Shown one piece after another: positions 49,981-58,858 of a stretch of 64,000 bases of DNA. A program made the translations under genes and the position numbers. The notes under the pieces are model-generated. The model did no database searches, had not been told where the DNA came from, and saw only the letters and a program-made list of their open reading frames with translations. This stretch comes from Bacillus sp. B-jedd (GTDB lineage Bacteria; Bacillota; Bacilli; Bacillales; Cytobacillaceae), in contig NZ_CCXR01000001.1 of the NCBI RefSeq assembly GCF_000821085.1, forward strand, positions 3,617,001 through 3,681,000, in the 5' to 3' direction. Within the stretch, counting starts at the first letter, position 1. Each line of letters begins with the position of its first letter.

Positions 49981-50143
49981 TTTGATGACCCCCATTTTTA
50001 TTATTTTGTTTGTTACATCACAATAGTCGATGAGAAGGCAGGCTCCGTTTCAGTTTTTTCACCTGAAGTGTCCGACATTAAATTTGCCGGGGAACGACAA
50101 ATTTCCCAGGAAATAAGCACGGAGTCTCCTTCCGCTCGCAAAA

Positions 50144-50172
50144 AAGAAGCAGGATCTGAAATCCTGCTTCTT
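50144..50172 (-). terminator. Terminator of the azoreductase gene
   Basis: AAGAAGCAGGAT pairs with ATCCTGCTTCTT; on the minus strand a T run follows. Confidence 0.75.
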
Positions 50173-50233
50173 AGCCGTTAGTCTATTGAATTTCTTCTTA
50201 TTCACAAGCTTCAAAAAGATTCCGTCGCATTTT

Positions 50234-50899
50234 TTAATCTACCGTTACTTTTCCTCTTGCCATCTCACGGGCTGAGGCTGCCGCTTTTTCCTTCGCTGCT
50301 GCCATGATTGCCGGAACTTCTTTCGGGAAATGGTCAACGCCTTCCGCATAAACCGTATCAAGAACATCCATGCCAAGGAAACGGAGGGCGGTAGTCAGAT
50401 ACTGGTCACCGAAGTTGAAATCCTTCAGCGGGCCTTCGGAATAGATGCCGCCTCGTGTCTGCAAATGAATCGCTTTTCGGCCTGTCAGAAGGCCACGGCG
50501 GTTGCCTGGATCAGGATCGAAGGTTTTCCCGGCAATGAACAGATTATCCATGAACGACTTCAGGATGGCTGGCGAACCAAGGTTCCAGATTGGGGACACG
50601 AAAACATAATAGTCATTGTCAATAAAGCGGTCGGCAAGCGCGTGCATCGCCTTGATCTGCATCCTCTCCCCTTCGCTCAGCTCCTCCATTGTTTTCCCCA
50701 TGAAGCTTAGTTTCGCGCGGGCATACAGCATATCCATATCAATTGTTGGAATTTCCATATCATAAAGGTGCATATGTGTGATTTCCACATCAGGCTGCTC
50801 CTGCTTGAACGCATCGATAAACGCCTCGCCAAGCTGCATCCCCTTTGAAAATTTGCTGTCCGGCTTTGGAGTAGCCGTAACATAAAGAAGCTTCGCCAT
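50234..50899 (-). CDS. azoR: FMN-dependent NADH-azoreductase
   Basis: About 221 residues. The flavodoxin-like fold starts with KLLYVTATPKPDSKFSKGMQLGEAFI, has the FMN-binding block VFVSPIWNLGSPAILKSFMDNLFIAGKTF, and ends with LGMDVLDTVYAEGVD. It matches the AzoR/AcpD family, which reduces azo and quinone compounds with NADH. The ATG at 50899 gives the better ribosome-site spacing (AAAGGA); the ATG two codons earlier is an alternative. Single gene with terminator. Confidence 0.85.
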   Translation of the reverse strand: MAKLLYVTATPKPDSKFSKGMQLGEAFIDAFKQEQPDVEITHMHLYDMEIPTIDMDMLYARAKLSFMGKTMEELSEGERMQIKAMHALADRFIDNDYYVFVSPIWNLGSPAILKSFMDNLFIAGKTFDPDPGNRRGLLTGRKAIHLQTRGGIYSEGPLKDFNFGDQYLTTALRFLGMDVLDTVYAEGVDHFPKEVPAIMAAAKEKAAASAREMARGKVTVD

Positions 50900-51129
50900 C
50901 AACATCCCGTCCTTTACATATATTTCAACCTATCCTAATAGTACAGTAAAACCCATCTGTGATTCGTTGAACAATCGGTGAAGTTCTTGAACATTATGTG
51001 AACGCATCCGCCCATATCCAATTTTACAATCCGTGCGCGGAATTCTTGAGGGTTGCAAATGATATTCTAACATCTTCATCTAACTGCATGGAGCAGTGCG
51101 ATTGCCTGTTTTACTCCACCAAACCAAAT

Positions 51130-51161
51130 GAAACTTAACGAAACTCAACAAAGTTTAACGT
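51130..51161 (+). promoter_or_regulatory. Candidate operator upstream of the tup locus
   Basis: AAACTTAACGAAACT and AAAGTTTAACG form direct and partly inverted repeats (AAACT-CAACAA-AGTTT). The position, 110 bp before the regulator gene, suits autoregulation. No experimental consensus is known to me. The rest of 50900-51270 shows nothing else. Confidence 0.35.
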
Positions 51162-51270
51162 TTTGTCACATTTCCCACTTCCACTTGTTGCTAATTTGGA
51201 TTACTATTAAGCTATCATATAAATTGGCCCAATCGTATGACTAAAAATTTTATCGGAGGAGGCTTCATTT

Positions 51271-52224
51271 GTGGACATGAAAGCGTATACGCCAGATGAA
51301 GTAGCCAAGATATTTCAGATTTCAAAGCACACTGTGTATGAGCTTATTAAGCGCGGCGAGCTTCAGGCGTTCAAAGTTGGCAATAAAATGCGCATTGAGC
51401 ATGAAGAAATCGAGCGCTATAAGGAAAGCATGATCGCTCCGGCCCGCAAGCCAGCGGCCCAAAACGCCCAGCCTATCGAACCGCGGCAGCTTCATGCCCG
51501 CCTTGCCGGCAGCCATGATTTCCTAGTCGAACATCTTGTCAAGGAAACATCCGCAACGCTCGGCATGCAAATCCAGCCTACATACATCGGCAGCCTTGAA
51601 GGACTGATGATGCTGTACCGGAATCAGGCCGATATCGCCGCGATGCATCTGCTCGATCCGGCTTCTCAGGAGTACAACCTGCCGTTCATTAACCAACTGT
51701 TCGTGTATGAAACGATCAGCGTGATGCGTCTCGCTTCGCGGGAGCAGGGCTTCATCGTGGCAAAAGGAAATCCGAAAGGGATTAGCGGATTCGACGACCT
51801 TGTCCGCAAAGATATCCGGTTCATCAACCGGCAAAAAGGATCTGGCACGAGGTTCCTGCTTGATTCAAAGCTTCTCGCCGGCGGAATCAGCCCGGCGGAT
51901 GTCAATGGCTATGAAAACGAAGAATGGACCCATCTTTCGACCGCCTCGCATATCAGCAGGGGCAGCGCCGATGTCGCGTTCGGGATCCGGTCGGCCGCGA
52001 GCCATCTCGGCCTTGATTTCATCCCTGTGGCAAAAGAACAATTTGACCTCGTCTTCAGGTGGACCGATGATAACCGCGAAATGCTGGGCAAGCTGGTGGC
52101 ATTTTTGCAAACAAAAGAATTTAAAGACAGCCTTTCAAACCTCGAAGGATATGACATCAATGAACTCGGCACAATGATTTACGAATCCAACCAACCACAA
52201 CTGGAGGAATCTGCCAATGTTTAA
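51271..52224 (+). CDS. Excisionase-type HTH regulator with PBP-like ligand domain, likely tungstate/molybdate sensor
   Basis: 317 residues. An N-terminal helix-turn-helix of the excisionase/MerR kind (YTPDEVAKIFQISKHTVYELIKRGELQAFKVGNKMRI) is fused to a periplasmic-binding-protein-like domain (from about 75: RLAGSHDFLVEHLVKET; DIAAMHLLDPASQEYNLPF; GSGTRFLLD; GSADVAFGIRSAA). The same two-part layout is known in molybdate/tungstate regulators. The GTG start has GGAGGAGG 8 bp upstream. It overlaps tupA by 8 bp, so regulator and transporter are coupled. Confidence 0.8.
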   Translation: MDMKAYTPDEVAKIFQISKHTVYELIKRGELQAFKVGNKMRIEHEEIERYKESMIAPARKPAAQNAQPIEPRQLHARLAGSHDFLVEHLVKETSATLGMQIQPTYIGSLEGLMMLYRNQADIAAMHLLDPASQEYNLPFINQLFVYETISVMRLASREQGFIVAKGNPKGISGFDDLVRKDIRFINRQKGSGTRFLLDSKLLAGGISPADVNGYENEEWTHLSTASHISRGSADVAFGIRSAASHLGLDFIPVAKEQFDLVFRWTDDNREMLGKLVAFLQTKEFKDSLSNLEGYDINELGTMIYESNQPQLEESANV

Positions 52225-53086
52225 AAAACGCTTTTTATCTGTATTTATGATCGCCATGCTGCTTCTTTTGGCCGCATGCTCGTCAGGTTCGACAAATGCG
52301 TCGAAGCCGGCTGACAAAGAAAAGGAAAAGCCTGCGGACCCGCAGCAGGAAGTCATTCTGGCAACAACAACTAGCACCCAGGACAGCGGTCTCCTTGATG
52401 TCCTCATTCCTGAATTCGAGAAAAAGTATAACGCCGATGTAAAAACAATCGCAGTCGGCACCGGACAGGCGCTGGAAATGGGCACGAAAGGCGAAGCCGA
52501 TGTCCTCCTCGTCCACGCTCCTGAAGCGGAACAGGCTGTCGTCGATGCGGGTGACGCCATCAACCGTAAGCGCGTTATGTACAATGACTTCATCATCGTC
52601 GGTCCGAAGAACGACCCAGCCGGCATCAAAGGCCTGCCAACAAAAGATGCTTTCAAAAAGCTCGCTGAAGCAAAGGGCATCTTCGTTTCCCGCGGGGATG
52701 ATTCTGGCACACATAAAAAAGAACTCGGTATCTGGAAGTCCATTTCTGTAGAACCATCCGGCGACAACTATGTTGAAAGCGGCCAGGGCATGGGCCCAAC
52801 GCTGCAAATCGCATCTGAAAAAGCAAGCTACACCTTGACAGACCGCGCGACTTACCTTGCACAGGAGAAAAACCTGAAGGATTTCGAAATTGTCGTTGAA
52901 GGTGACCCTGACCTGCAAAACATCTATCACGTCATGCAGGTCAACCCTGAAAAACACGATAAAGTCAACGCCAAAGGCGGCGAACAATTCGTCGAATTCA
53001 TGGTTGCCGATGATACCCAGAACATGATCGAAGAATTTGGCAAAAAAGAATATGGCCAATCGCTGTTCTTCAAATATACCGAGTAA
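52217..53086 (+). CDS. tupA: Tungstate ABC transporter substrate-binding lipoprotein
   Basis: 289 residues. Lipobox LLLAACSSG (Cys about 21), then a TupA-type fold: VILATTTSTQDSGLLDVLIPEFEKKY, ADVLLVHAPEAEQ, FVSRGDDSGTHKKEL. The TTTSTQDSG and RGDDSGTH blocks hold the oxyanion ligand and define TupA as opposed to ModA. It starts inside the end of the regulator gene. Its stop codon is the first element of a degenerate repeat. Confidence 0.9.
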   Translation: MFKKRFLSVFMIAMLLLLAACSSGSTNASKPADKEKEKPADPQQEVILATTTSTQDSGLLDVLIPEFEKKYNADVKTIAVGTGQALEMGTKGEADVLLVHAPEAEQAVVDAGDAINRKRVMYNDFIIVGPKNDPAGIKGLPTKDAFKKLAEAKGIFVSRGDDSGTHKKELGIWKSISVEPSGDNYVESGQGMGPTLQIASEKASYTLTDRATYLAQEKNLKDFEIVVEGDPDLQNIYHVMQVNPEKHDKVNAKGGEQFVEFMVADDTQNMIEEFGKKEYGQSLFFKYTE

Positions 53087-53240
53087 TTTTGCGAGAATGG
53101 GCCTTTTACCCGTGCTAGTAACTATGCGAGAATTGGCTCGGCTCATATAGGATACTTTCTCAACATTGGATTGAATTTTGCAAAATGTGCCTGGCTCTCG
53201 CTTAGTAATTTTGCAAAAATAGTCCTTTGGCTTCCATCTA
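53086..53240. repeat. Degenerate repeat between tupA and tupB
   Basis: Copies of TAATTTTGCRARAAT-like sequence lie at 53083, 53118 (diverged), 53172 and 53205, at 33-54 bp spacing. The first copy contains the tupA stop codon. Two copies carry the exact palindrome TTTTGCAAAA. Confidence 0.6.
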
Positions 53241-53295
53241 TGAAAATTAGTAAACAGGAATCCCTTATCCTGATACTATAGTGTTCCCTTACATT

Positions 53296-53323
53296 TGCCC
53301 CCGTTTTCGCCAAGGACGGGGGC
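53296..53323 (+). other. Intercistronic hairpin
   Basis: TGCCCCCGT pairs with ACGGGGGCA around a 10-nt loop, without a good T run. It probably shields tupA mRNA or lowers readthrough to tupBC, giving more binding protein than transporter. Confidence 0.45.
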
Positions 53324-53449
53324 ATCCCTATTTAATCCTTTATCGTTTTGTAGTTTAATTGAAGTAGAGCCTAAGCCAGCTTTGGATGGCTCCAAACGGG
53401 TTTTATTTAGAAAAACACTTACTTTTACATACAGAAAGGCCTGGCTGCG

Positions 53450-54148
53450 ATGGATTTGATCATAGATGGATTTCAAAAAGCGATAGAAATGATCCTGTCC
53501 GGCGACAGGGAAATTCTCGGAATTACCTTGCTGACATTACGGGTGTGCTTCCTTTCCATTCTCGTCAGTACACTGATTGGCATTCCGTTCGGGATGCTCG
53601 TTGGCCTCACCCGCTTTCCGGGCAGGAGTCTTTTAATGGTGTTCATCAACATCGGCATGGGCCTCCCCCCTGTTGTCGCAGGCTTGACGATTACGCTCAT
53701 GCTCTGGCGCTCGGGACCGCTCGGCGACCTGTCGCTTCTCTATACGCCGACCGCGATTGTCCTGGCACAGATCCTTGTGTCTCTTCCCATTGTCACCGGC
53801 CTGACAGCATCTGCATTCCAAGGCCTCGATCCGAAGCTATTTTTGCAAATTAAAGCACTCGGCGCAACAAAGCTGCAATCTCTCTTTCTCTTGCTGAAAG
53901 AGGCGAAAATTGCGATACTGGCGGCGGTCATGGCAGGCTTCGGGCGTGTAATCGCTGAAGTCGGCGCCGCGATGATGGTCGGCGGCAACATCAAAGGCGA
54001 CACACGCATTTTAACGACAACCATTGTCATGGAAGTTTCGAAAGGCAACTTCGACGTCGCCATTGCCCTGTCCTTCATCCTGATGACCCTGGCGTTCATG
54101 ATCACCTTTTTCCTGACCACCCTTCAGCAAAGGAAGCGACCGCTATGA
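53450..54148 (+). CDS. tupB: Tungstate ABC transporter permease
   Basis: 232 residues, six membrane helices. The TupB/ModB-type features are LRVCFLSILVSTLIGIPFGMLVGLTRFPG, GLPPVVAGLTITLML and the coupling-loop EAA motif: IKALGATKLQSLFLLLKEAKIAILAAVMAGFGRVIAEVGAAMMVGGN. It overlaps tupC by four bases (ATGA). Confidence 0.9.
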   Translation: MDLIIDGFQKAIEMILSGDREILGITLLTLRVCFLSILVSTLIGIPFGMLVGLTRFPGRSLLMVFINIGMGLPPVVAGLTITLMLWRSGPLGDLSLLYTPTAIVLAQILVSLPIVTGLTASAFQGLDPKLFLQIKALGATKLQSLFLLLKEAKIAILAAVMAGFGRVIAEVGAAMMVGGNIKGDTRILTTTIVMEVSKGNFDVAIALSFILMTLAFMITFFLTTLQQRKRPL

Positions 54149-54879
54149 AACCGTATCTGCACTTTCGCGATATTAAACAATATTTTGGCAAAAGAAAAGT
54201 GTTGGATATCCCCGAGTTTTCCATCTCCGGGGGTGAGTTTCTCGGTGTGATGGGCCCAAACGGCGCTGGAAAGAGCACTTTTCTCAAAATCGCGTCCTTT
54301 TTGGAAACCCCATCGGAAGGCACCATATCCTATCAAGGTGTGGAGGTTCCGACTGGAGGCGCGCCGCTTGAACTGAGAAGAAAATTCTCCATTGCCCTCC
54401 AGCAGCCACTCCTGCTCGACACCACCGTCATGCAAAACATCGCGGTCGGACTGAAGCTGAGGAAAGTTCCGCGCGCGGAAATCTGGCAGCGAGTCGAGAT
54501 GTGGATGGACCGATTCCAAATCAGCCACCTTGCCCGGAAAAACGCCCGCTTCCTGTCTGGAGGCGAAGCCCAGCGTGTCTCTCTTGCACGGGCGATGATC
54601 ATCGAACCGGAAATACTCTTTTTGGACGAGCCGTTCTCCGCGCTCGACTTCCCGACAAAAATCAAGTTGATGGAGGATTTCAAGGGAATTTTTGCAGATG
54701 CGGGCACGACCGCCATGTTTGTCAGCCACGACCTGGCCGAAGTCAAATTCCTTACCTCGCGCCTCGCCATCATGGTCGGCGGCGAAATCAAACAAGCCGG
54801 CCCCACACGCGAAGTGCTGGCCGACCCAAACGACGAAGCCGCCGGGTTTCTGGAGGTATGGAAGAGGTATAGCGTTTAA
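54145..54879 (+). CDS. tupC: Tungstate ABC transporter ATPase
   Basis: 244 residues. Walker A GPNGAGKST (about 36-44), Q-loop ALQQPLLLD, signature LSGGEAQRV, Walker B EILFLDEPF, H-loop SHDL are all present. It starts inside the tupB end (ATGA), so the two are translated together. A terminator-like stem follows the stop, then the third long tandem array. Confidence 0.9.
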   Translation: MKPYLHFRDIKQYFGKRKVLDIPEFSISGGEFLGVMGPNGAGKSTFLKIASFLETPSEGTISYQGVEVPTGGAPLELRRKFSIALQQPLLLDTTVMQNIAVGLKLRKVPRAEIWQRVEMWMDRFQISHLARKNARFLSGGEAQRVSLARAMIIEPEILFLDEPFSALDFPTKIKLMEDFKGIFADAGTTAMFVSHDLAEVKFLTSRLAIMVGGEIKQAGPTREVLADPNDEAAGFLEVWKRYSV

Positions 54880-54907
54880 TCTATCACACTTAAACTACGA
54901 ATTCTCC

Positions 54908-54930
54908 CGCCCCGCTTATAGAGTGGGGCT
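54908..54930 (+). terminator. Terminator of tupABC
   Basis: GCCCCGCT-TATAG-AGTGGGGC followed by TTTGTGTTTCTT. Confidence 0.6.
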
Positions 54931-54980
54931 TTGTGTTTCTTAAGGGTCTGGTTTCTTAACTGAAGAGGGAATTCCCTACG

Positions 54981-55497
54981 TTGAGAACGATCCTATTCGA
55001 CCGCATGCCCAATTTTTCCTCGCCCTGGTCGTTGAGAACGCTCCTATTCGACCGCACTTCTGATTTATCGGAGCCCCGGTCGTTGAGAACGCCCCTATTC
55101 GACCGCACTTCTGATTTTTCTGCGCTACTGTCGATGAGAACGATCCTATTCGACCGCACGTCTGATTTTTCCGGGCTACGGTCGTTGAGAACGAGTCTAT
55201 TCGACCGCACGTCTGATTTTTCCGCGCTACGGTCGTTGAGAACGCTCCTATTCGACCGCACGTCTGATTTTTCTGCGCTACGGTCGTTGAGAACGTTCCT
55301 ATTCGACAGCATGACTGATTTCTTCGAGCTGCGGTCGTTGAGAACGTTCCTATTCGACCGCACCTCCGATTTTTCCGCGTCTCGGTCGTTGAGAACGCTC
55401 CTATTCCACCGCTCGACTGATTTTTCTGTGCTACGGTCGTTGAGAACGATTCTATTCGGCCGTACACTCAATTTTTACTCCCCCGCAGTCTTTGAAT
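54981..55497. repeat. Intergenic tandem array, 10 units of exactly 51 bp (array 3)
   Basis: TTGAGAACG begins a unit at 54981, 55032, 55083, 55134, 55185, 55236, 55287, 55338, 55389 and 55440. Each unit has CCTATTCGACCGCA and, about 25 bp later, CGGTCG, which can pair with CGACCG. Because 51 is a multiple of 3, several reading frames stay open across the array on both strands; I regard these as not coding. Confidence 0.9.
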
Positions 55498-55641
55498 AGC
55501 CCTACTAATCTTAGAAACACAAACTTCTCCCTCTGCCGTAAATGTAAAGTACCTTTATTTTGCCAAAAGGCGTTTGACCTATTTCAGTTGAGGGTAGGTG
55601 TAAGGTTTAGTACATAATAGATTGTGAAAAAGGAGCGAATC

Positions 55642-57165
55642 ATGAGGAAAGCAACACAAGTTTTTTGGTATGCATTAGTTATTTCATTAATTGTGGTGGT
55701 TTGGGGCGTTTTGGCGCCCAAAAATTTAAGTTCATTTACTTCTGTTTTAACGGGGTTTATTTATAGGGATTTTGGATGGTTTTATTTGCTGCTCGTCCTG
55801 GCGATTCTTATTTTCTGCGTTTACTTGATGTTTTCCCGTTTTGGCAGCATTAAGCTCGGGAAGCCGGAAGATGTTCCCGAGTTCAGCCGGTCGTCCTGGT
55901 TTGCGATGCTTTTCAGCGCCGGGATGGGGATGGGACTTGTATTCTGGACGACGGCCGAACCGATTTCACATGCGTTTATCAGCAGTCCGATCGCCGCTGT
56001 CGGCTCAGATGAGGCAATCAAGGATTCTTTAAAATACTCGTTTTTCCATTGGGGCATCCACGCGTGGGCGGTTTACGGGATTGTTGGGCTCGTTCTAGCC
56101 TATTTCAAATTCAACCGCGGGGCGCCGGGTCTGATTAGCGCGACCCTTGTACCGCTTTTCGGAGAAGAACGGATGCGTGGCCCGCTCGGAAAATGGATTG
56201 ATGTTCTCGCTGTTTTCGCAACAGTCATCGGCGTGGCGGCGACACTCGGTTTCGGATCCGCCCAGATTACCGGCGGTCTCCACTTCCTATTCGGGACGCC
56301 AAACGCCTTTTCGGTCCAGTTGGTCGTCCTTGCCGTTACAACCGTCCTGTTTATTTGGTCAACTTGGTCCGGGATAGGCAAGGGGATCAAGATGCTGAGC
56401 AACCTCAATATGGGGCTCGCGGCGATTCTGGTCGCGCTTCTCTTTTTTGCAGGTCCGACGATGTATATTTTAAATATATTTACTACGACACTTGGCAGCT
56501 ACATTTCGGACTTTTTCGAAATGAGCCTGCGCCTTGCGCCGTTTAACGAAGACAGGCAAAACTGGATTAACAGCTGGACGATTTTTTATTGGGCTTGGTG
56601 GATTTCCTGGGCACCGTTTGTCGGCATCTTTATTGCCCGTATTTCAAAAGGCCGCACAATCAAAGAGTTTCTATTTGGCGTCCTGTTTCTGCCTTCGCTC
56701 GTCTGCTTCATTTTCTTCGCGGTCTTCGGAGTTTCAGCACTGCGTTTGGAGCAGCTCGGACTTGCAAAAATTTCGGAGTTTTCGCTGGAAACCTCAACGT
56801 TTGGCGTGCTGGCCGAATATCCGCTCGGAACAATTATGTCGTTTCTGACCGTGTTCGTCATCGCAATCTTCTTCATTACTTCAGCGGATTCAGCGACATT
56901 TGTCCTCGGTATGCTCAGCACAGACGGACTTCTTAACCCATCCAATTCTGTCAAAATCGCCTGGGGGCTCATCCAGTCGGCAATGGCGGCGGTCGTCGTT
57001 TACTTCGGCGGCACCCAGGGCCTGCAAAATATGCTGATCATCGCAGCGTTCCCTTTTGCAATCGTGATGATTCTAATGGGAACTTCCTTTGCGAAAGCCA
57101 TAAACACTGAAGTGCCCTCACGCGCGAAAAAAGAATCGCTAAGAAAAAGGGCGGCTTCGCAATAG
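55642..57165 (+). CDS. BCCT-family transporter (OpuD/BetL-like)
   Basis: 507 residues with twelve membrane helices. BCCT landmarks: MLFSAGMGMGLVFWTTAEPISHA near 100 and the TM8 Trp-rich segment WTIFYWAWWISWAPFVGIFIARISKGRTIKEF near 305-335. The family takes up glycine betaine, choline or carnitine with sodium or proton as osmoprotectant. The ATG at 55642 has AAAAAGGAG upstream. It is alone, so osmotic control cannot be judged. Confidence 0.9.
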   Translation: MRKATQVFWYALVISLIVVVWGVLAPKNLSSFTSVLTGFIYRDFGWFYLLLVLAILIFCVYLMFSRFGSIKLGKPEDVPEFSRSSWFAMLFSAGMGMGLVFWTTAEPISHAFISSPIAAVGSDEAIKDSLKYSFFHWGIHAWAVYGIVGLVLAYFKFNRGAPGLISATLVPLFGEERMRGPLGKWIDVLAVFATVIGVAATLGFGSAQITGGLHFLFGTPNAFSVQLVVLAVTTVLFIWSTWSGIGKGIKMLSNLNMGLAAILVALLFFAGPTMYILNIFTTTLGSYISDFFEMSLRLAPFNEDRQNWINSWTIFYWAWWISWAPFVGIFIARISKGRTIKEFLFGVLFLPSLVCFIFFAVFGVSALRLEQLGLAKISEFSLETSTFGVLAEYPLGTIMSFLTVFVIAIFFITSADSATFVLGMLSTDGLLNPSNSVKIAWGLIQSAMAAVVVYFGGTQGLQNMLIIAAFPFAIVMILMGTSFAKAINTEVPSRAKKESLRKRAASQ

Positions 57166-57181
57166 CTCATTTTCCATGGCT

Positions 57182-57450
57182 GTGGATATATCGAAAAATA
57201 GTATAACCTTTTTGTGGATACCACTCTGAATAACCAGGGTGGTTTTTCTTTTTGTGCAAAATCCTTGGGAATAACACCATTATTTTGTGGATACCTTTCG
57301 TTATTCGGCGGTTTCTTTGTGCACAATTTGGCTTTTGTGGATATCCCTTGTTAAATCAGTGCCGTTTCCCCTTTTGCGCAAAAATAATTGGGGATAACCT
57401 TTATTTCTTGTGGGTTTGTGGATAAAAACCGGGTTTTAGTGGGGATAAAA
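57182..57450. repeat. Degenerate array with 50-54 bp spacing (array 5)
   Basis: GTGGATA or GGGGATA occur at about 57214, 57287, 57337, 57390 and 57441, with spacings of 73, 50, 53 and 51. In between are TTTGTGCAAAA or TTTGCGCAAAA and short stems. It fills the gap between the convergent BCCT and GGDEF genes. A hairpin AAGCCATCC-GCTTT-TGGATGGCTT follows at 57456-57480. Confidence 0.55.
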
Positions 57451-57494
57451 CTGGTGAAGCCATCCGCTTTTGGATGGCTTCCGTGTGGATATCT

Positions 57495-58562
57495 TTATGC
57501 GCAAACACAGTTCCTGCCTTGGTTTTTTGCCCTGTACAGGGAGTCGTCGGCTTTTTTTATCAGCTGGTCAATATCGGTTGTGGTTTCCGGATAGGAGGCA
57601 ACTCCGACGGAAACTGTAATTTTAATACTGGCCCCTGTGGAAATAGTGAAAAGATGGTTTTCGACTGCTTTCCTGACTTCCTCGGCTGTTTCTTTTGCTA
57701 GAAGGGCTTTGGTGTTTGGCAGGATGATGGAGAATTCCTCCCCGCCATTCCGGGCTGCGATTCCGCGATTCCCGGCAACCGCCGCGAGGATTCTGCCAAG
57801 CTGCTTCAGGATTTGGTCGCCGATTGGGTGGCCGTATTTGTCGTTGATGTGCTTGAAATGGTCGATATCGATGATTAGCAGTGACAGCGGCGTGTCTGTC
57901 TGCTTGGCGGCGAGCACTTTCCGGTTCCATATATCATCGAATTGCCTGACGTTGTTGAGCCCGGTCAAAAAGTCGGTGGACGCATTCTGCTGAAGCTGCT
58001 GGTAGTTTTGGTTCGAACGAACAATAAAATCGGCTAGCCAGGCGGCCGGGAACCCGCCAAGCAGACAAAAAGTACCGTAGCTGACAAAGAGCGTCTTCCA
58101 GGTTTCCGTATCCTTGATTAAGAAGGCAATTGCTATAGAAAACAACGCGATATTCAGGATGTTGGCGAAGAAAAATTTTGCAAAAGCTGAATAGTTCCTG
58201 GTTTTTAAGAATGACGCACTGAAGGTCAGGGCAAGCAGAATGAACCCCGCGGCCATGGCCGATGGGTTTACACCGAAAAAGATGAACCGGTTCATGATAA
58301 TGATGGCGGATGCAGCCAGACCGCTCGTCAGCCCTCCATAAAGTGAAACAATGATAATGGCAAAATTGCGGAAATCAATTAGGATGTTGTCCGGCATTTT
58401 TACAGAAAACATCATTAAAAGTGACCCGAGCAGACCCGCAACCAGGCCCCCCACCAGTTTCGATTTCAGATTGGCGTCCATTGGCTTCATCCGGAACAAC
58501 TGCCCCGAAATCGCCAGGCACGAAATCATAATGGCAATATTGGAAATTAAATCTTTATACAT
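57495..58562 (-). CDS. Membrane diguanylate cyclase (5TM-LYT plus GGDEF)
   Basis: 355 residues. Residues 1-180 form the five-to-six-helix 5TM-LYT sensor (LVGGLVAGLLGSLLMMFSVKMPDNILIDFRNFAIIIVSLYGG). A coil leads to the GGDEF domain (STDFLTGLNN at 195-204) with an active GGEEF at 273-277. The inhibitory RxxD site is absent. It makes cyclic di-GMP in response to an unknown membrane signal. It has the same layout and length as DgcK (YhcK) of Bacillus subtilis. An HD-GYP phosphodiesterase gene lies elsewhere in the window. Confidence 0.85.
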   Translation of the reverse strand: MYKDLISNIAIMISCLAISGQLFRMKPMDANLKSKLVGGLVAGLLGSLLMMFSVKMPDNILIDFRNFAIIIVSLYGGLTSGLAASAIIIMNRFIFFGVNPSAMAAGFILLALTFSASFLKTRNYSAFAKFFFANILNIALFSIAIAFLIKDTETWKTLFVSYGTFCLLGGFPAAWLADFIVRSNQNYQQLQQNASTDFLTGLNNVRQFDDIWNRKVLAAKQTDTPLSLLIIDIDHFKHINDKYGHPIGDQILKQLGRILAAVAGNRGIAARNGGEEFSIILPNTKALLAKETAEEVRKAVENHLFTISTGASIKITVSVGVASYPETTTDIDQLIKKADDSLYRAKNQGRNCVCA

Positions 58563-58858
58563 AGTAACCCCTCTCCTACCACTCTATTTTACAATATTGT
58601 TTTTCCAAAATATAGCGGTAATTCGACAACTTCCTGCTTATTTCGATTTGGACGGTTTCGGGGATTTGAACGTTTTGTGGCGAATGGATTTGCCCCCTCT
58701 TCCACCGAATTTGGGTGAGGTTTACTGAATGGGTAAGGATTTTATTTTGCGAAAAGGAGGGGGGTGATTGTGGTCGTTTCGGAGGAAGGTTATGCTGCTA
58801 AAAAGGACAAGCACTAGTCTAGTAGTTGTTTTGCTAAAACATAGAAAGGTTGTGGCTT

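Noticed and set aside
54956..55499. Three overlapping reading frames of 160-172 codons across array 3
   Set aside because: Same reason: repeat-driven, no start signal, opposite strands simultaneously open.
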